Below, in pieces: positions 17,160-18,838 of a stretch of 18,838 bases of DNA. The stretch is from Trichomonas tenax. Its lineage: Eukaryota; Parabasalia; Trichomonadida; Trichomonadidae. The notes under the pieces were generated by a model, which saw only the letters and a list, made by a program, of their open reading frames with translations, was not told the origin of the DNA and did no database searches. The stretch covers positions 1 through 18,838 of the forward strand of contig JALKBU010000995.1 of NCBI GenBank assembly GCA_023091735.1. Direction: 5' to 3'. Positions within the stretch are counted from its first letter, which is position 1, and the number at the start of each line of letters is the position of its first letter. Made by a program: the position numbers and the translations under genes.

Positions 17160-17788
17160 ATTATCAAAGAAAATTTAACACGATAATCGACTAAATGTAT
17201 ACTATTTTCTATTAAGACTGACAATTTTATGCTCATTTATATGAACTATCATTCATTCTCAGTGAATTTGATTTGTATTTAAAATAATCTTGAGTTTTGG
17301 TTTCAATTATTCGCTCGTAGTGTTTTGCGTGTCAATGAGGTAAATTTTTACAGTAGTCATATGTTTATATCTTTCGGATTCGAAAAATCTATCTAAAAAC
17401 AAATGTAGGCTCGAACTTTTTAAGGTACTTTTTCTATCGTTGCTTCTTTGCGGGAACAAAGAAAGGTTCATTTTCACCCACCAACATAGGCAGAGTATGC
17501 AGTCTTTTGCCATAGTATTTTAGCAAATATGTACATTGCATGAAATATGATAATTAATCTAATAAGCTTATTTTTAGCATAAAATGATCAGGGAAAAAAA
17601 TAACCTCGTTGAAAGTTGCGATTTTTTCTAGAACTAATACTTCTAGGCAAGAAGGCGAACTATTCGTAGCCGTTATCGGAATTATTTTCTGTGCTGCATC
17701 TGTTTCAATTGTCAAACGCATTGTATACTCTCTACGTCACTTAGATAATTTTAATATTACTTTCAAAATATGTGTTTGATACTTAAAT
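17160..17788. other. Spacer between ORMDL gene and right Maverick, with coding-like scraps
   Basis: No intact gene is seen. Bases about 17360-17500 have a plus-strand frame free of stops but without an ATG, and a 68-codon minus-strand frame crosses the same bases. Both look accidental or decayed. The clearest scrap, at 17588-17778, is listed separately. Confidence 0.4.
17588..17778 (+). pseudogene. Orphan C-terminal fragment with a tail-anchor-like helix
   Basis: The frame opens after a TGA at 17585 and runs to TGA at 17776-17778 with no ATG. From 17648 it reads as a short acidic lead-in and then a hydrophobic helix, FVAVIGIIFCAASVSIVKRI, followed by a basic tail. The part SVSIVKRIVYS resembles the AVSLVKFIYS end of the TBC protein at 9075-10112, and the nucleotides are also partly similar (TTTCA..GTCAA..TATACTC). 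It may be the remains of a paralogous tail-anchored gene whose front is lost. A splice acceptor before 17647 is considered and rejected below. Confidence 0.35.
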
Positions 17789-17815
17789 AGTAGTATAGTC
17801 TGGGGTTATTTGCCA
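17789..17815 (+). repeat. Terminal repeat of the right Maverick-like element
   Basis: Compared with the 14395 end, the first nine bases are identical, then a short variable stretch, then GGGGTTATTTGCCA identical. Similarity fades about 10 bp further in (AGATTTTGTAA against AAATTTGTAAA). Confidence 0.65.
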
Positions 17816-17944
17816 GATTTTGTAATTCTATATATATAGGATGTATGCTAACATATATATTTATATTGTAATCCCGGGCAATTAATTTTTAAGTTTATTT
17901 TTAAAATAATTTATTTTTTTATTCGGATAAAAGAATGAATATAT

Positions 17945-18505
17945 ATGGCTATCGTTTCGCCTGAACTTATGAAGAAATGGGGAATTAAGCAATTAAAAGT
18001 TAATGAATTTTCAATTAATTCTCATGAAAATGTAATAAAACATTCTCTCGAAATTGATAAAATTAAAGACTCAACACCTATTAAAACAGGTCGTGATCTA
18101 AATCCTGAATGGATTAAAGAACAATTTAAAAATGAAGGTTGTGAATTAATAAATGAATATAAAGGATGTGAAAGAGAGCTTATTTATATATGTAAAGGAA
18201 AAGACCCTTCGGGTCAAGGCTCAAAGAGCCAAATATTTTCAATTACGTGGCACAGATGGAATAAAGGTGAAAGACCTCATAAATGTGTCGAGGATGAAAT
18301 AAAAATAATTGAAAATCCAAAAGAAAACGGACAAGAGCGCTTACAACTCGCTACAGACCTTATCGAAACATATTACGAATTACCGCCTTACGAGCCGAAC
18401 TTAAAAGAGTTCCATCCCTATGCTCACACAGGAATCTATCCGATTACGAACTTCATCAACTTCCTAAGGTACAAAACACACACACAAATGAGCCCATCCC
18501 ACTGA
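17945..18505 (+). CDS. Maverick hypothetical protein with possible zinc-binding domain, 186 aa
   Basis: I do not recognise the whole protein. Residues about 52-114 (NPEWIKEQFKNEGCELINEYK ... LIYICKG ... FSITWHRWNKGERPHKC) resemble short Zn-finger-like domains common in viral and phage proteins, with C83 and C114 as candidate ligands. The second cysteine or histidine expected just after C83 is missing. In its place, residues 87-96 (DPSGQGSKSQ) are encoded by two back-to-back perfect hairpins, as though 30 bases had been inserted in frame. From about 18330 the base composition turns less AT-rich. The ORF ends within a second hairpin cluster, and the +1 frame there stays open to 18528-18530. The C-terminus may therefore be a frameshift product. 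Confidence 0.55.
   Translation: MAIVSPELMKKWGIKQLKVNEFSINSHENVIKHSLEIDKIKDSTPIKTGRDLNPEWIKEQFKNEGCELINEYKGCERELIYICKGKDPSGQGSKSQIFSITWHRWNKGERPHKCVEDEIKIIENPKENGQERLQLATDLIETYYELPPYEPNLKEFHPYAHTGIYPITNFINFLRYKTHTQMSPSH
18203..18230 (+). repeat. Paired GC-rich hairpins inside the ORF
   Basis: GACCC-TTC-GGGTC (18203-18215) and GGCTC-AAA-GAGCC (18218-18230) are both perfect 5-bp stems with 3-base loops, separated by AA. They encode DPSGQGSKSQ without breaking the frame. Their GC content stands out sharply from the surrounding AT-rich coding sequence. Confidence 0.8.
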
Positions 18506-18553
18506 GCAAGCTCAGCTTCGGGCTAGGATAAATGAGCCCGACCCAAGGGTCGG
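18489..18553 (+). repeat. GC-rich palindrome cluster at the ORF end
   Basis: CTGAGC-AA-GCTCAG (18502-18515) is enclosed by AGCCC (18491-18495) and GGGCT (18520-18524), giving a two-level hairpin. CCGACCC-AA-GGGTCGG (18538-18553) follows. ATGAGCCC is repeated at 18489 and 18533. The ORF stop TGA lies inside the first stem. The stem words GACCC/GGGTC and GAGCC/GGCTC are shared with the hairpins at 18203-18230. Confidence 0.8.
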
Positions 18554-18647
18554 TCTTATTCTTCATAACCTGATGATATAACGGTTTTTTATCATTTGTG
18601 GATTAAGTTTAATTTTAAAAATATATATTTTTTTAATAAGTAAATAA

Positions 18648-18838
18648 ATGGACAGGGTTGACATTGGTTGCCAAACGATTTCATTTGCTGATAAAATTGA
18701 TGTTGAAAAGCTTTTGATGCGTGAATTTCCGAACAAACGCGAAATATTGGTTTCTGAATTATCTGAGGCTTATTTTGAAATTTTCGGGATAAGGAAATTT
18801 TATGAAGAATTTAAAAAGGATTTGAAAAAGTCGATGAG
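18648..18838 (+). CDS. Partial ORF cut by the window end (63 codons seen)
   Basis: The frame starts at ATG 18648, after a TA-rich leader, and stays open to the last base. The visible part is charged and helical (KIDVEKLLMREFPNKREILVSELSEAYFEIFG...) with no recognised motif. It lies 142 bp after the previous stop on the same strand and is the next gene of the right Maverick-like element. Confidence 0.5.
   Translation, partial: MDRVDIGCQTISFADKIDVEKLLMREFPNKREILVSELSEAYFEIFGIRKFYEEFKKDLKKSM

Larger units (their letters stand above)
17789..18838 (+). mobile_element. Left end of a second Maverick/Polinton-like element, runs off the window
   Basis: The end AGTAGTATA (17789-17797) is followed by GGGGTTATTTGCCA (17802-17815). 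This matches the 14395 terminus read on the opposite strand. Coding sequence begins 148 bp inside. The two ORFs are AT-rich and unlike the host genes, with no recognisable host function. The far end, and therefore any target duplication, is outside the window. Without a polymerase or integrase in view, the family assignment rests on the terminus. Confidence 0.6.

Noticed and set aside
17307..17513. 68-codon minus-strand frame
   Set aside because: No recognisable motif, the opposite strand is also open, and there is no supporting context.
17631..17646. Intron acceptor-like ACTAATACTTCTAG before the tail-anchor fragment
   Set aside because: It loosely resembles the trichomonad branch/acceptor motif, but no matching donor with an upstream ATG-started exon in frame was found. 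The only GTATGC donor (17494) follows a frame without an ATG.
18203..18553. CRISPR-like or bacterial terminator reading of the GC-rich hairpins
   Set aside because: The hairpins are not regularly spaced repeats with spacers, two lie inside a coding frame, and the host is eukaryotic.

Overview
The window looks like nuclear DNA of a trichomonad (parabasalid) protist, Trichomonas vaginalis or a close relative such as Tritrichomonas. The DNA is AT-rich. A 2,444-codon BEACH gene has no intron. Short intronless genes sit beside remnants of Maverick/Polinton elements, which are known to be very abundant in trichomonads. The species call is inference; nothing in the window fixes it.

Layout. Bases 1-1099 are mostly gene-poor, with one doubtful divergent ORF (591-1034, minus). 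Bases 1100-8434 hold a giant BEACH-domain protein: helical scaffold, ConA-like lectin domain, PH-BEACH, BEACH, C-terminal WD40. Bases 9075-10112 hold a tail-anchored TBC-domain Rab GAP with both catalytic fingers. Bases 10306-14395 look like one internally deleted, decayed Maverick of about 4.1 kb. Rightward it carries a frameshifted gene with a DxNxDGxxD motif, a small ORF and a broken fibre-like gene. Leftward it carries a truncated protein-primed-type DNA polymerase B and a small ORF. Bases 14584-15303 hold a ubiquitin-like, DUF2407/Dsc3-like membrane protein. Bases 16704-17159 hold an ORMDL (Orm1/2) homologue. From 17789 to the window end a second Maverick-like element begins, with one complete and one cut ORF.

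How the genes may work together. The host genes share a membrane-trafficking and membrane-homeostasis theme: BEACH scaffold, Rab GAP, Dsc3-like ubiquitin-ligase subunit, and ORMDL regulator of serine palmitoyltransferase. In budding yeast the Dsc ligase complex degrades Orm2, so a Dsc3-like gene next to an ORMDL gene is notable. Both have a repeated G(A/C)CA(C/T)GTAA word upstream. Whether this is functional is untested.

Most interesting signals: (i) the Dsc3-like/ORMDL pair bracketed by two Maverick ends; (ii) a fibre-like gene in a Polinton; (iii) paired GC-rich perfect hairpins inside and after a Maverick ORF, apparently inserted in frame like a palindromic coding repeat; (iv) three frameshifts in the same direction plus three in-frame TAA codons in the left element; (v) an old Maverick-like terminus just upstream of the TBC gene.
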